This document shows, one piece after another, positions 41,943 to 50,817 of a stretch of 64,000 nucleotides of DNA. The position numbers were made by a program, and so were the translations under genes. Below the pieces are notes generated by a model, which was given only the letters and a program-made list of their open reading frames with translations, was not told the DNA's origin and did no database searches. The DNA is from G963663735 sp963663735 (GTDB taxonomy: Bacteria > Acidobacteriota > UBA6911 > RPQK01 > JAPXNP01). The DNA lies in NCBI GenBank assembly GCA_963663735.2, contig CAXXHN010000001.1:806001-870000 (forward strand). Direction: 5' to 3'. How positions within the stretch are numbered: position 1 is the first letter of the stretch; every line of letters begins with the position of its first letter.

Positions 41943-44333
41943 TCACCTCTTTGCCGTTTCCAACACTGATCTGCAGACTTCAGACTCCAGAAGGCTCTGC
42001 TTGAAGGCTTGTGGTGTCATCTTTTTTCTAATACCCAGATCCTTCAAATACTCGTGAGTTTCCAGTATCAGTTTATGATCGTCAGCTTTCTCCGCGGCCT
42101 GGTCATAACACCACATGTAAAAAGGGTACTCCGGCCCCAGGTACTCCACTACCGCCGGCATTGCATTTACAAGTAACGGTGTGGCTCTGGCTATACACTC
42201 GATTACCGTGTCCACAGCATTGGATTCGTAAAGATTCACAAAAGCTATATTTTCAGTCAGCATCTTGCCCAGATCGGCTTCCGATACATCCTTCATTACG
42301 GAAGCTGTTTCTCTCATACACTCGAAAAACAGCCCTTCGCTTTTTCTTAGTTCCTCCTCTGTTTCAAACAGCTGCTGATACAGTTCCCAGTCCCGACAAA
42401 ACGGCACCGCCACTTTCTCTGCCTGGGTTTGTGGCAATTCAAATATTGAATGCAGGTTCCGCATATACCATCCCGGCTGGATCACCTTTTTAGCAGGATT
42501 ATCCTGAAATCTCTCCGGTGACCATACATCTCCGGTAAAGTCAGCGGGGTGGACTATTTCATTAACCTTTATCCCAGCGAACCATTTCCGGAGAAACTCA
42601 GCACTGTATGTACTAAGGGCAAAGAGTCCCCGGCAGGAAGCCAGGCTTTCTTTCCAGGCAGGCTGTTCAAAAAGCCAGGTAGCACCACCGCAACCAGGAA
42701 TGGCAGCCAGCCAGTCCGGTATGGTATAGGGTTCCTGGACAATGCCAATCCAGGGTCTTTTAATTGGCTGAGGATTACCGGGATTCCTGAATATTGTGGA
42801 ACTGGCGCAAGGTGTAAAAAACAGGCCTTTATCATCTCTGAGAGGCACAAGGGATTCCATGGCCGCTGACCAGTGCCTTGTGGTCATCCCGAAACGGGAA
42901 TAATCCTCGAAGGATGAGATATCAAGGCCCGGGCCGGAAGCCTTCACGGAAGAGTTTGCTGCCGGGATCTTCGGCTTTACCAGAGCGGGGGGTGATGCGG
43001 CTATATCAGGGTCATCCTTACCGGCAGCCAAGACTGCTTTATTTGCCTCAGTATTAACAAATCCAGCGGATGAAACCTGGGAGGGACTTTGATCATTCAG
43101 GGAAGCAGGCCAGGGCAAAAAAGGAATAAACCTCTCCAGAAAAAACCTGATGCGATGATTTTCACGGAATTGTTTTTCCCGCAACAACTGCTTTATCAGT
43201 CTCAGTTCTAACTTCGAGGCCTTCAGCTTTCCGGGAAGGGGCCTAAGTTCTTTCAGTTCCCTGGCCTGCCAGTTGCGGTCTCTCATCAGTTTTGAGACAT
43301 CTGCGGCCAGGGAATCACATTTATTGGTTTTCAATTCAAGTTCAACCCTGAGATTATCTCTTTCATTTTCAATTTTACCCAGTTCGGACTTTAATAAATT
43401 CCCCTTTTTTTTCAGGTCTTCTATATCAAGGCGCCTGGCTGCAATCTCCACTTCCTTTTCCGATAGGATTTTCCTCAGAGATTCCCGTTCTTCCTTAACT
43501 GTCTTAAGGCTTTTCTCCTGTGATTCTCCTACCTCCTCAAGGTGTTGCTTTTCGCCAATCAGGATTTCCCGCCCAGTGATAAGTTCCTTTTCTTTCAGTT
43601 CCAGTTCCTCGACTTGCCGTAACTGGGCATAAAAAACAAATTCATCCCGAACCGGATTAACCGGGAAAGCAAACCGGATTTTAAGATGCTCATCTTCATT
43701 TCTCAAATAATAGCGGTTCAGGGTATCGTCATAGACCCGGATATAGTCGGCATCCAAGAGCAGGGGTTCCCATTCCTGCCAGGCAGCGTTCTTATCGGGA
43801 TCGGAAGGCTCGAAACTGCTGCAAGGTTTTAAAGATTCAACTACCAGCATAGTTGGACGAAATTTATTCCAGTCTGCTCCCCGGATCGCGTCAAACTCCA
43901 TTCCTTCGGTGTCTATCTTCAGGAAATCTATAACCCCCCGGCAGTACTCTTCGCAGATGGCGGCCAGGGTCTGGACCTCGATCTTGCCCGATTTAATTGA
44001 ACTCCTGGTGTGGACCGCAGCTGCCTCCGCAATCTTTAGGTCCAGGGAAGAGTATTCCGGAAAACCCTCTATCTCGAATATTTCCCGGAAATCATGCCTT
44101 GATCCCACTGCCATGTTGAGGTTTATATCTCTGGGCCTTTGCTCTTGAAATCTTCTATACCCTGAATTGACCGGCTCAATATTAATCCCGCTCCAACCAA
44201 GGTCATAAAAATGCTTGGTGACCGACATTTCCACCGGGTCATAGGCTCCGACATCAATATAAAACCCGGATTTTTTATTGCGGAAAAGCCGGTTAAAGAC
44301 TACATCCTCAAGGTTCTGTGCATATGAAATCAT
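41943..44333 (-). CDS. FkbM methyltransferase + coiled coil + glycosyltransferase-like fusion
   Basis: A 796-residue three-part protein. Residues 1-230 are an FkbM-family methyltransferase (GFYIDVGAYDPVEMSVTKHF, GINIEPV, DFLKIDTEGMEFDAI). Residues about 234-395 are a long coiled coil (many repeats of E, K, L, e.g. EELELKEKELITGREILIGE), with a basic aromatic motif (MRDRNWQARELKEL) near its end. After a Pro/Ala/Ser-rich linker, residues about 475-796 resemble a GT-B glycosyltransferase (PWIGIVQEPYTIP, FALSTYSAEFLRKWF, AFVNLYESNAVDTVIECIARATPLLVN as landmarks). FkbM enzymes methylate sugar or peptide hydroxyls. The fusion ties methylation to chain extension; the coil may set the distance. Very close spacing (4 bases) to the next gene. 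Confidence 0.78.
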   Translation of the reverse strand: MISYAQNLEDVVFNRLFRNKKSGFYIDVGAYDPVEMSVTKHFYDLGWSGINIEPVNSGYRRFQEQRPRDINLNMAVGSRHDFREIFEIEGFPEYSSLDLKIAEAAAVHTRSSIKSGKIEVQTLAAICEEYCRGVIDFLKIDTEGMEFDAIRGADWNKFRPTMLVVESLKPCSSFEPSDPDKNAAWQEWEPLLLDADYIRVYDDTLNRYYLRNEDEHLKIRFAFPVNPVRDEFVFYAQLRQVEELELKEKELITGREILIGEKQHLEEVGESQEKSLKTVKEERESLRKILSEKEVEIAARRLDIEDLKKKGNLLKSELGKIENERDNLRVELELKTNKCDSLAADVSKLMRDRNWQARELKELRPLPGKLKASKLELRLIKQLLREKQFRENHRIRFFLERFIPFLPWPASLNDQSPSQVSSAGFVNTEANKAVLAAGKDDPDIAASPPALVKPKIPAANSSVKASGPGLDISSFEDYSRFGMTTRHWSAAMESLVPLRDDKGLFFTPCASSTIFRNPGNPQPIKRPWIGIVQEPYTIPDWLAAIPGCGGATWLFEQPAWKESLASCRGLFALSTYSAEFLRKWFAGIKVNEIVHPADFTGDVWSPERFQDNPAKKVIQPGWYMRNLHSIFELPQTQAEKVAVPFCRDWELYQQLFETEEELRKSEGLFFECMRETASVMKDVSEADLGKMLTENIAFVNLYESNAVDTVIECIARATPLLVNAMPAVVEYLGPEYPFYMWCYDQAAEKADDHKLILETHEYLKDLGIRKKMTPQAFKQSLLESEVCRSVLETAKR

Positions 44334-44416
44334 AATGGTTTTAGAAGTCTATAATGCTAATAAAGTAATGTCCAGAGACAGAACAATCGGAGAAAATTAC
44401 GCATTGTTCGATCTCA

Positions 44417-45148
44417 TCAAACATCAATCAGGGAATATTGAAAATAATCCATAATCTCTTCATTTTCTTTAAGCACGCTATTTATTCCTGCCAGTTGATC
44501 CGGACTGAGATTATTTATCTTCTGCTTGTTAAAATCCCTTATCTCACTGGATTCACCTGAAATATTGGGTGCATCAAATATTCTCTCTGTTACCAGGCTC
44601 TCTATTTCCGGAATGAATTCCAGGATCTTCCTTCGGCTGCCTTCCTGATCTGAAACCAGGTCCTCATACCTTAAGTAAAGCCTTCTCCCGAGGTTTTCCA
44701 GATTCCATTTCTGATATCCGGCCAGCCTGACCCAAAATTCTGAGCTGCGCTCCGGGCTCCAACTATTCTTCCGAATCCAGTGTTCGCAGTTGGCATAAGG
44801 ATTTCTGATGAAGACAATAAAAAATGCCGGGATGAAATGCTTTTCTATTGCAGCGCTCCTCAGCAGATTGGGAGGACTCTTCTCCAGGAGTACAGGACGC
44901 CCAAGGTCCCATTTTTTTCTCCACTCTTTTTTTATGAAAGGCCAGGGCATTTCCTTCATCTCATTCCAGGGGTCATCCCTCATGATCTGCCGAACTGAGT
45001 CAACCTTCTGCCCTTCCTTCCTGGAGCTTTCAGGATTATTACAGCTGACATGGGGGGAGGTCATCAGGATCTCGGTAAGAAGGGTGCTTCCCGAAGCGGG
45101 AGGGGTTAGAATAAAAAGGTATTTATTTTTTCTCCAAAAAAAAATCAT
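44417..45148 (-). CDS. Sulfotransferase
   Basis: A 243-residue PAPS-dependent sulfotransferase. The 5'-phosphosulfate-binding loop is ILTPPASGSTLLTE (about residues 14-27), and the 3'-phosphate-binding strand is FFIVFIRNPYANC with the key Arg. LLEKSPPNLLR in between matches the substrate/PAPS side region of Sulfotransfer_1/3 families. The only hydrophobic N-terminal stretch is the first beta-strand, so the protein is cytoplasmic. It would sulfate a glycan intermediate or, less probably, a lipid or protein. One of six stand-alone sulfotransferases in this operon. Confidence 0.82.
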   Translation of the reverse strand: MIFFWRKNKYLFILTPPASGSTLLTEILMTSPHVSCNNPESSRKEGQKVDSVRQIMRDDPWNEMKEMPWPFIKKEWRKKWDLGRPVLLEKSPPNLLRSAAIEKHFIPAFFIVFIRNPYANCEHWIRKNSWSPERSSEFWVRLAGYQKWNLENLGRRLYLRYEDLVSDQEGSRRKILEFIPEIESLVTERIFDAPNISGESSEIRDFNKQKINNLSPDQLAGINSVLKENEEIMDYFQYSLIDV

Positions 45149-45193
45149 TCCACATCCATCTCATCGGGAAAACACAAAAAAATATTCTTCTTC

Positions 45194-45865
45194 CTAAAAT
45201 TCATAAGAACCAAATTGAATGTCTGAAGCAAACTCCAACTCGATTTTTCGCCTGGTGACATCATTATAATAAGATCGATATTCACCTCGCTCAGAACCGT
45301 TCAACCTGCCGGGAAATCCATGGCTGCCCAGGCCGAGTAAATCCATGATCTCGGCCAGTTCCGGTTCAAGGTTTTCAGTTTTTATAATCCGATTCACCAG
45401 GCATCGGCCATCCACGTCATTCACCGTATTAGCCAGGTTAAATTTGCTGAAATCCTCGGTCCACCCACCTTTTTGAATCTTTTTGTCCACAACGCGCAGG
45501 CGATGAAAGCTCATCCCATTCATTATCCAGTTTTCAAAGGATGAGGCCTTATCCGGCTGGTACATGACGCCCTCCCTGCTAGCCTCGTAGTTGTAAATCC
45601 CGTTAACGTCGGGCTTAAAACGAGAATAGTATGAAACCATCATGTCCCAGGGATTTCTGACCGTTGTGAACACAAAATAATCATTCCAGTTCCAACCTTT
45701 TTCATCAAAGTGAAGTTTTAGTTCAAGAGCGGTGGCATGGTGATGGTATGGGGCCTCACTGGAACTGATAATATCCGAGAAAGGGTCTAGTATCTTCCTG
45801 ACCGTTGTACTGGCGCAGCGGGGTTTACTAATGAATATGAATTTATACTTGTGAGATATTCTCAT
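45194..45865 (-). CDS. Sulfotransferase, Sulfotransfer_2 (carbohydrate) type
   Basis: A 223-residue enzyme of the family that includes animal heparan/chondroitin sulfotransferases. 5'-phosphosulfate loop FISKPRCASTTVRKIL (residues about 11-26); 3'-phosphate strand FVFTTVRNPWDMMVSYY with Arg. HHATALELK is in the position where a basic, His-containing stretch often precedes strand 2. Its start overlaps the stop of the upstream sulfotransferase by four bases (ATGA type), so the two are coupled. Probably sulfates a sugar hydroxyl of the glycan. Confidence 0.83.
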   Translation of the reverse strand: MRISHKYKFIFISKPRCASTTVRKILDPFSDIISSSEAPYHHHATALELKLHFDEKGWNWNDYFVFTTVRNPWDMMVSYYSRFKPDVNGIYNYEASREGVMYQPDKASSFENWIMNGMSFHRLRVVDKKIQKGGWTEDFSKFNLANTVNDVDGRCLVNRIIKTENLEPELAEIMDLLGLGSHGFPGRLNGSERGEYRSYYNDVTRRKIELEFASDIQFGSYEF

Positions 45866-46653
45866 AGTCCCTCAATCCTGTATCCGGCCAGAATACACAA
45901 CTCCTGATAAAGCTTTTGTGTCCGCTTATCTGCCGGAAATTCTGCTCTCGTCCGGTTCAGCTTTTCTGAGGCGAAATCATTACTGATTTCAGTGCTCAGA
46001 ACCTCAGACAAAACATCAAGCCGTTCACCAGAAAGGAGTTGTTCATAATGAACAAAGATGCACTTTCCGGGATCTGCCTGTTCAAGGCTTCTCAAAAGCG
46101 ATTTATAACTGTTGATCCATAATTTGGATGCCAACTCCCTGTCAATATAAAATTCTGATAGATATCTTGCCGAGGCACATTCCCTGAGAACACTTTCAAT
46201 GGTCTCAGCCGGGTCCCGAAATACGCATATATACACGGTTTCCTCTCCGAGCAGCGGTTCCCAGACATCCAGCGTGTAATTGAACCGGGGATCCTTATAA
46301 GCAAAACCCTTCCTGGATGCCGCCTCGCGGATATCCGAAAGAATATTCTCGTCATTGCAGGCTATTTCTGTCTCGGGATCAATATAGGACAGCCAGCGAT
46401 GACCTTCGTGAGGTTTAAACGGAGACCAGGCTTTTTCATGACAATCAGAAGTAGGATCAGCCTTAACCAAGTCATAGGGAGAGAGAATCCGTTCATTGAT
46501 TCCATTTATAAATGCATTCTCAAAAAAACCCTTGGGATTACTGTGGCGAGGGGGATAGAGATTGTCTCCCATAAAATAACCAGCCCCTTGAAGGATACCT
46601 CCCATCAGGCTTGTTCCGCTCCGGCCGAATCCCATTACAATACAATTCTTCAT
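45862..46653 (-). CDS. Sulfotransferase
   Basis: A 263-residue sulfotransferase-family protein. N-terminal GFGRSGTSLMGGILQG is a classic 5'-phosphosulfate P-loop at residues 8-23; YICVFRDPAETIESVL is the 3'-phosphate strand with Arg and Asp. The mid-region AYKDPRFNYTLDVW resembles those in glycan-modifying Sulfotransfer_3 proteins. It overlaps the next gene by four bases and follows the next upstream gene by 27 bases. Acceptor unknown. Confidence 0.82.
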   Translation of the reverse strand: MKNCIVMGFGRSGTSLMGGILQGAGYFMGDNLYPPRHSNPKGFFENAFINGINERILSPYDLVKADPTSDCHEKAWSPFKPHEGHRWLSYIDPETEIACNDENILSDIREAASRKGFAYKDPRFNYTLDVWEPLLGEETVYICVFRDPAETIESVLRECASARYLSEFYIDRELASKLWINSYKSLLRSLEQADPGKCIFVHYEQLLSGERLDVLSEVLSTEISNDFASEKLNRTRAEFPADKRTQKLYQELCILAGYRIEGL

Positions 46654-46680
46654 ATAAAACTATTGACTACCCCTGCCGTT

Positions 46681-47220
46681 TCAGCTTTTAACAGACCTAT
46701 TCTCATGAGGGAATGGTGTATCCGGGATTTCTCGACCTAAAAATTCTGCCAGCTTCGCCCATCCATCCCCGTTTTCCCAGCACACCTTTAGCAATTTATC
46801 CTCCCGGTTTCCGAAATACTCACTAACTTCCCGGTTGTGTCTTTCGTAAAATTTCAAGTGTTCATCCTTGAATTCATGCGGCATTTCAAAACCATACACA
46901 ATCCTGCGGGCCTCGGTTGGCCCGGTTTTGACAGCATGTCGGCAGAGACTCTGAAACCAGGTATCAGGATCCCTGCGAAGGCTGAGAATGAACTTGGCCT
47001 CAGGAAACTTCTGGTCAATCTCCTTGTAGACCATAGGCCAGGGCCAGTCCTCGAAGCTGTCAAAATGCTCAGCTTCAATGAGTAGATCCTGAACTCTGCC
47101 TCTAGAGACTGCTTCTAGCAATTTCATATCATAGCTTTTGTTACGAAACCCGAAAGTCTTCATGCAGGCACCAAGTGTCTTAGTCCCTGTTTTATTTAAA
47201 CCTATTCCGAAAACCTTCAT
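46681..47220 (-). CDS. Sulfotransferase, Sulfotransfer_4 type (small)
   Basis: A 179-residue protein of the compact sulfotransferase family often labelled 'sulfotransferase family protein' in bacteria and invertebrates. P-loop GIGLNKTGTKTLGACM at residues 5-20; a DWPWPMVYKEIDQKFP block; the 3'-phosphate strand FILSLRRDPDTWFQSL. The C-terminal WENGDGWAKLAEFLGREIPD is conserved in the family. Being shorter than its neighbours is normal for this type. Six bases separate it from the upstream gene. Confidence 0.83.
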   Translation of the reverse strand: MKVFGIGLNKTGTKTLGACMKTFGFRNKSYDMKLLEAVSRGRVQDLLIEAEHFDSFEDWPWPMVYKEIDQKFPEAKFILSLRRDPDTWFQSLCRHAVKTGPTEARRIVYGFEMPHEFKDEHLKFYERHNREVSEYFGNREDKLLKVCWENGDGWAKLAEFLGREIPDTPFPHENRSVKS

Positions 47221-47226
47221 ATCCTG

Positions 47227-47985
47227 CTATTTCCTGTACCTGCTTCTGGGATCAGATGCAGTGTATTTATCATCCCAAAGTTTGAATTCGTTCTTATCAC
47301 CCACACCCCGGCCTTGCCCAGTCACATTGAGGCAGAGGTCACCGTTCCTGACATACATGACAGTAAAACCCTTATTGTAATTTCGATGGTTCAAGTTAAC
47401 TGTCTGGAAAATGGAAATCAGGTACTCATCAGTATCGTATCCTTTTAATACATTATTCCAATGTGATGTTGGTGCACACCTGAAACAGGAATTAACCCGG
47501 CCAAGCTGCAGAGGGAGTACATCAGGAGTAGGACAGGAATGTCCATCTTCCAACATCATCCGGTTGTCTGTATGATGAATGCCGCATCCTGTAAACAGTC
47601 CGAACATCAGTCCATTTGGGGCTTTTCTTCCATAGTAATGCTCCATTGCAGCAATCAGTTCAGGTATCATCCCCGGTTTATATCCATGGTCATCTTCGAG
47701 CATACAGATGTATTCAGGGGCATACAATTCCTGACCCAGATGAAGGCACATATTACGGGCATGAGCCATGGACATGTTGCTGGAGAGGATCAGGAAGAAA
47801 TCATCGTTCCGGTTCAGGTGCCTCAGATACTCCCATTTATTATCTTGTCCGCTAATGCTGCTGTCATGCACAATCAGCCTGGAATTGGTCCTGCGGCTCT
47901 CTTCAATTACTGAAGGCAATGTTTGCCTGACAACGTCAAGGTTTTCAAATGATCCATATATGGTCAGGAATTCAGTTTTATCCAT
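47227..47985 (-). CDS. Probable GT-A glycosyltransferase (GT2/GT25-like)
   Basis: A 252-residue protein with a Rossmann-like N-terminus (FLTIYGSFENLDVVRQTLPS) and a probable metal-binding motif in ICMLEDDHGYKPGMIPEL (Glu-Asp-Asp, about residues 95-99). The C-terminal half has three Cys and several His/Asn in APTSHWNNVLKGYDTDEYL and further on. The overall pattern is that of a single-domain GT-A enzyme, but I cannot name the family; it may be a distant GT2. Its stop-to-start spacing with both neighbours is only 0-6 bases, so it is tightly tied to the STELLO-like gene. Confidence 0.55.
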   Translation of the reverse strand: MDKTEFLTIYGSFENLDVVRQTLPSVIEESRRTNSRLIVHDSSISGQDNKWEYLRHLNRNDDFFLILSSNMSMAHARNMCLHLGQELYAPEYICMLEDDHGYKPGMIPELIAAMEHYYGRKAPNGLMFGLFTGCGIHHTDNRMMLEDGHSCPTPDVLPLQLGRVNSCFRCAPTSHWNNVLKGYDTDEYLISIFQTVNLNHRNYNKGFTVMYVRNGDLCLNVTGQGRGVGDKNEFKLWDDKYTASDPRSRYRK

Positions 47986-48975
47986 TTAGCTTTTCCTTCC
48001 GGATATTGCTTCAACATCCTCGCACCAGAGAGAAAGCAATTCCAGTTCCTCCTTTACAACGATGCCTGTCCGGTTTAAAGCAAGGTATATAGAAAACAGT
48101 CCCTCTGTCATAGGCTTTTTCACCTCGGTTTCTAAAAGAATCCTGGCGAGTCTCTCAACCTCCAGGTAGACCTGGACTTCATCCCTGAAATCATCCATCA
48201 GGTTATGAATGTTCCTTTCCTGGAAAACATCCGGACATGAAAAACCAAGATGCAGATCATATTCCCACATGATCCTCTGGGTTATGTAACCTCGTAAAAT
48301 GTCAGTAAAGCGAAAATTCACAAAAGCAGGCAGGTACATCAGGGGAAAGGTTTCAGAAAACCAGAAAGTATTCTGGGAATTAAACGGTGCAAAATCACCC
48401 TTTGTTACATGGATAGGTTCCCTGGGTTTGAATTTCGGATTCCCGCTGAAGATTAACCTGTATACAGCATCAACATCAGGCGCACCATCCACCAATCCCT
48501 GCCAAACGCCTATCCTTCCCCTGCTGCTCCTAATTTCTCCAATGGTATTCTTCTCATTTATCAGGCCTAATGGGAAACCTCGAGGCCAGCAGTGATCCGT
48601 AGAAAAATAGCGAAAAACATTTATAAAACCAGAGTCTGCATGCAATTCATTTTCAGAATAAATATCCCGCCACTCCCAGTTCCCAAGAGGAGCATTGTCA
48701 TCATCAGTCTCATAGATCGCAGTTGCCCCCCTGCTCATTGCATACAAATACCCCAGGTTTTTCCTGGAATAGTGACTGAAAGGAAGCATTTCAGCTACCT
48801 TGAATCCTGATTTTTCCTGTTCTTTAATATTAAAAAATGTCATATTCCGGCTGTTCGGGATGTCAACACTCTTATTATCCCCGACCAGCAGCAGATGCCC
48901 TTTATCTAATTCCTTGAATGCCTTGACGGAAGGAGTCAGAGGATTGATTGTAGTAATCACAATATATTTCTCCAC
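47986..48975 (-). CDS. STELLO/DUF288-like glycosyltransferase-family protein
   Basis: A 329-residue protein resembling the DUF288 family (plant STELLO proteins, nematode relatives). The match is clear in the first 110 residues: YIVITTINPLTPSVKAF, LLVGDNKSVDIP, and especially SRKNLGYLYAMSRGATAIYETDDDN, which carries the DDD metal-binding site (given as landmarks RKNLGYLYA and YETDDDN). It has no membrane anchor, unlike the plant proteins. It starts with GTG, sharing one base with the preceding gene's TAG stop, and abuts the next gene with no gap. The family is GT-A like, but the donor and product are unknown. Confidence 0.7.
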   Translation of the reverse strand: MEKYIVITTINPLTPSVKAFKELDKGHLLLVGDNKSVDIPNSRNMTFFNIKEQEKSGFKVAEMLPFSHYSRKNLGYLYAMSRGATAIYETDDDNAPLGNWEWRDIYSENELHADSGFINVFRYFSTDHCWPRGFPLGLINEKNTIGEIRSSRGRIGVWQGLVDGAPDVDAVYRLIFSGNPKFKPREPIHVTKGDFAPFNSQNTFWFSETFPLMYLPAFVNFRFTDILRGYITQRIMWEYDLHLGFSCPDVFQERNIHNLMDDFRDEVQVYLEVERLARILLETEVKKPMTEGLFSIYLALNRTGIVVKEELELLSLWCEDVEAISGRKS

Positions 48976-49982
48976 TATTCTCCCCTTTCGAAGGCATGAA
49001 CTCCATGGATACTAGCCCAGATGTTCCTGCGGAAGCGGTGATACCAGAGAAGCCTTCCCTTCTTAAAATCGAAGGCTGCCACCATGGCCGGGCTAAGACC
49101 AAGGTACACAATATCACTATTCTCTTTCGAAAAATCCAGGCCTCTCAACCATCCAGCCCTGATTCTGTGGGCTCCTTCAAAGGTTCTATTTTCCTTAAAA
49201 TCAATGGGAAGGTTAAAATCTCTCAAGTCCCAGGAAGCAAATGATTCTCCATTCCTGGTGAATACCCTGAGGGTATAGTTCGCCGTATCATTAACAAGTA
49301 TGTGCTTTCCGTCTGGCGAAAGGCATCCGTTGTGTGAAAACTTCATCTCTGGAGAAGCTACCAGGACCTTGAACCGGGGTTTCAACTGTACCAATGCCCC
49401 TTGGCGATTCAGGTTAACAAAGACTCCCTTGTCTGAAACCTGCACATTATTGACGTGATACAGCCTCTGGATTTTATGCATTACCCGGTAGTCCAGCCTG
49501 GAATCCAAGGCACGGTATTCAGTGCTGAAAAACCGTCTCATCGGTTCAAGGAGACCTAGATGAAAAGCGTCAAGAAATCCTCCACGGGAATTAAAAACAA
49601 CTATTGAATCTGTCACTGCGCAGGTTACATAAAGCTTGCCCTCAAAATAGTCTAGTTCATGGATGCCATTGAGCAATGGATGATCTATATTGAATAAAAT
49701 TTTCTCCAGAGAAATATCATAGGCCACAATTCTGTTCTGCAGCCCAATGTAAATGCAGTCGGGTCCAGACGTGATACCCCGGGCACCATTGTAGTGGTAA
49801 CAGTTTCTTAAAAATGAATATTCAGCTTGATCAAAATATGCTTCAGGAGCATTGATTTTTTTTAAAATCCGTTTGGAGGCAGCATTAAAAAAATATACCT
49901 TTGGTTTTATAAATCTCATCTGCCACTCATGCTTCCTGGATGGAAACCTGAAGACTTCTGATATGAGAAGCTTTTCGGTCAT
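48975..49982 (-). CDS. Predicted beta-propeller protein of the sulfated-glycan cluster
   Basis: A 335-residue protein with repeated four-strand-like units, each rich in aromatic and hydrophobic residues, with turns such as SGPDCIYIGLQNRIVAYDIS, DYFEGKLYVTCAVTDSIVVF, VSDKGVFVNLNRQGALVQL, SPDGKHILVNDTANYTLRVF and SDIVYLGLSPAMVAAFDF. These read as blades of a beta-propeller (YVTN/NHL/WD-like). No signal peptide, so it acts in the cytoplasm. Start placed at the ATG at 49982, seven bases after the upstream stop; an upstream in-frame ATG (50018) would overlap that gene. Perhaps a scaffold or glycan-recognition subunit for the sulfotransferases around it; function unknown. Confidence 0.55.
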   Translation of the reverse strand: MTEKLLISEVFRFPSRKHEWQMRFIKPKVYFFNAASKRILKKINAPEAYFDQAEYSFLRNCYHYNGARGITSGPDCIYIGLQNRIVAYDISLEKILFNIDHPLLNGIHELDYFEGKLYVTCAVTDSIVVFNSRGGFLDAFHLGLLEPMRRFFSTEYRALDSRLDYRVMHKIQRLYHVNNVQVSDKGVFVNLNRQGALVQLKPRFKVLVASPEMKFSHNGCLSPDGKHILVNDTANYTLRVFTRNGESFASWDLRDFNLPIDFKENRTFEGAHRIRAGWLRGLDFSKENSDIVYLGLSPAMVAAFDFKKGRLLWYHRFRRNIWASIHGVHAFERGE

Positions 49983-49989
49983 TTTATAT

Positions 49990-50772
49990 CTAAAGGGATC
50001 TCTCTTCCCACCTCTCAAATTCTCCAGAAACAGATTCTATTATTTCGATAAGTTCATTAGGGTAACAATACTTATTCTGCATCAGTTCAATCACGCAATC
50101 AGGATATTTAAGATTGACCTCTAATTCCCCTTCAGCATTATGATGCGGCAGTTGGTGCCAATCATAAACCTCCCTTGTCACGGGAAGCCCTAAAAAAGAA
50201 AATAATAGGTTAACCTGCTGATTAAAATCAGAGCAGAAATCCTCATAATATATAAGGTAAGTCATTTCGGGCCGGGAAGCTTTAATCATCCTGTAATTTT
50301 TCAGGCCATATTCCCAGGAAGAAATGTAGGTATGGAAACGACTCCGAAAATCAAGTGTCAGGTTTTCCCTGGCAGTTTCATTGAAAACCTTGTTGAAATC
50401 TGTCGGTTCCCTTGTAATCCGGGACATGGCCACATCCAGGGGATTCCGCACGATGAAAACAATTCTCTTGTCCCTGAAGAGGCTTAAAAATTGATCGATG
50501 TCCTCCAAAGACCATACATCCGGAGTGATAACTTTGTTACCTATCACCGGCTCATCAAAACGATCGTAAACACAAGAAACGGCTTCCATAAAAGATAACT
50601 CCTGATCCCAGAAATCAGCCCTGGCCCAATGCCTCCGACGATTGCCGAAAATATTTTCCATTAAAATCGCGCATTCCGGGTGGGCATCAATAACCTTGGT
50701 AACCAGTGAGGTGCCGGAACGGGGAGACCCGGTTATGAACACCATCTTTTTCTGGAAGACATTTTTATTCAT
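49990..50772 (-). CDS. Sulfotransferase
   Basis: A 260-residue sulfotransferase of the Sulfotransfer_1/3 group. P-loop FITGSPRSGTSLVTKVI (about residues 12-28) followed by DAHPECAILMEN; 3'-phosphate strand RIVFIVRNPLDVAMSRI with Arg; then YLIYYEDFCSDF and FLGLPVTREVY, both typical of the family. Ends with a charged helix. It is separated by 45 bases from the upstream gene and by seven from the propeller gene. Acceptor not deducible. Confidence 0.84.
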   Translation of the reverse strand: MNKNVFQKKMVFITGSPRSGTSLVTKVIDAHPECAILMENIFGNRRRHWARADFWDQELSFMEAVSCVYDRFDEPVIGNKVITPDVWSLEDIDQFLSLFRDKRIVFIVRNPLDVAMSRITREPTDFNKVFNETARENLTLDFRSRFHTYISSWEYGLKNYRMIKASRPEMTYLIYYEDFCSDFNQQVNLLFSFLGLPVTREVYDWHQLPHHNAEGELEVNLKYPDCVIELMQNKYCYPNELIEIIESVSGEFERWEERSL

Positions 50773-50817
50773 TCAAAATCCGGACGAAATTATTATGCAA
50801 AATATAAAATGAATCCG

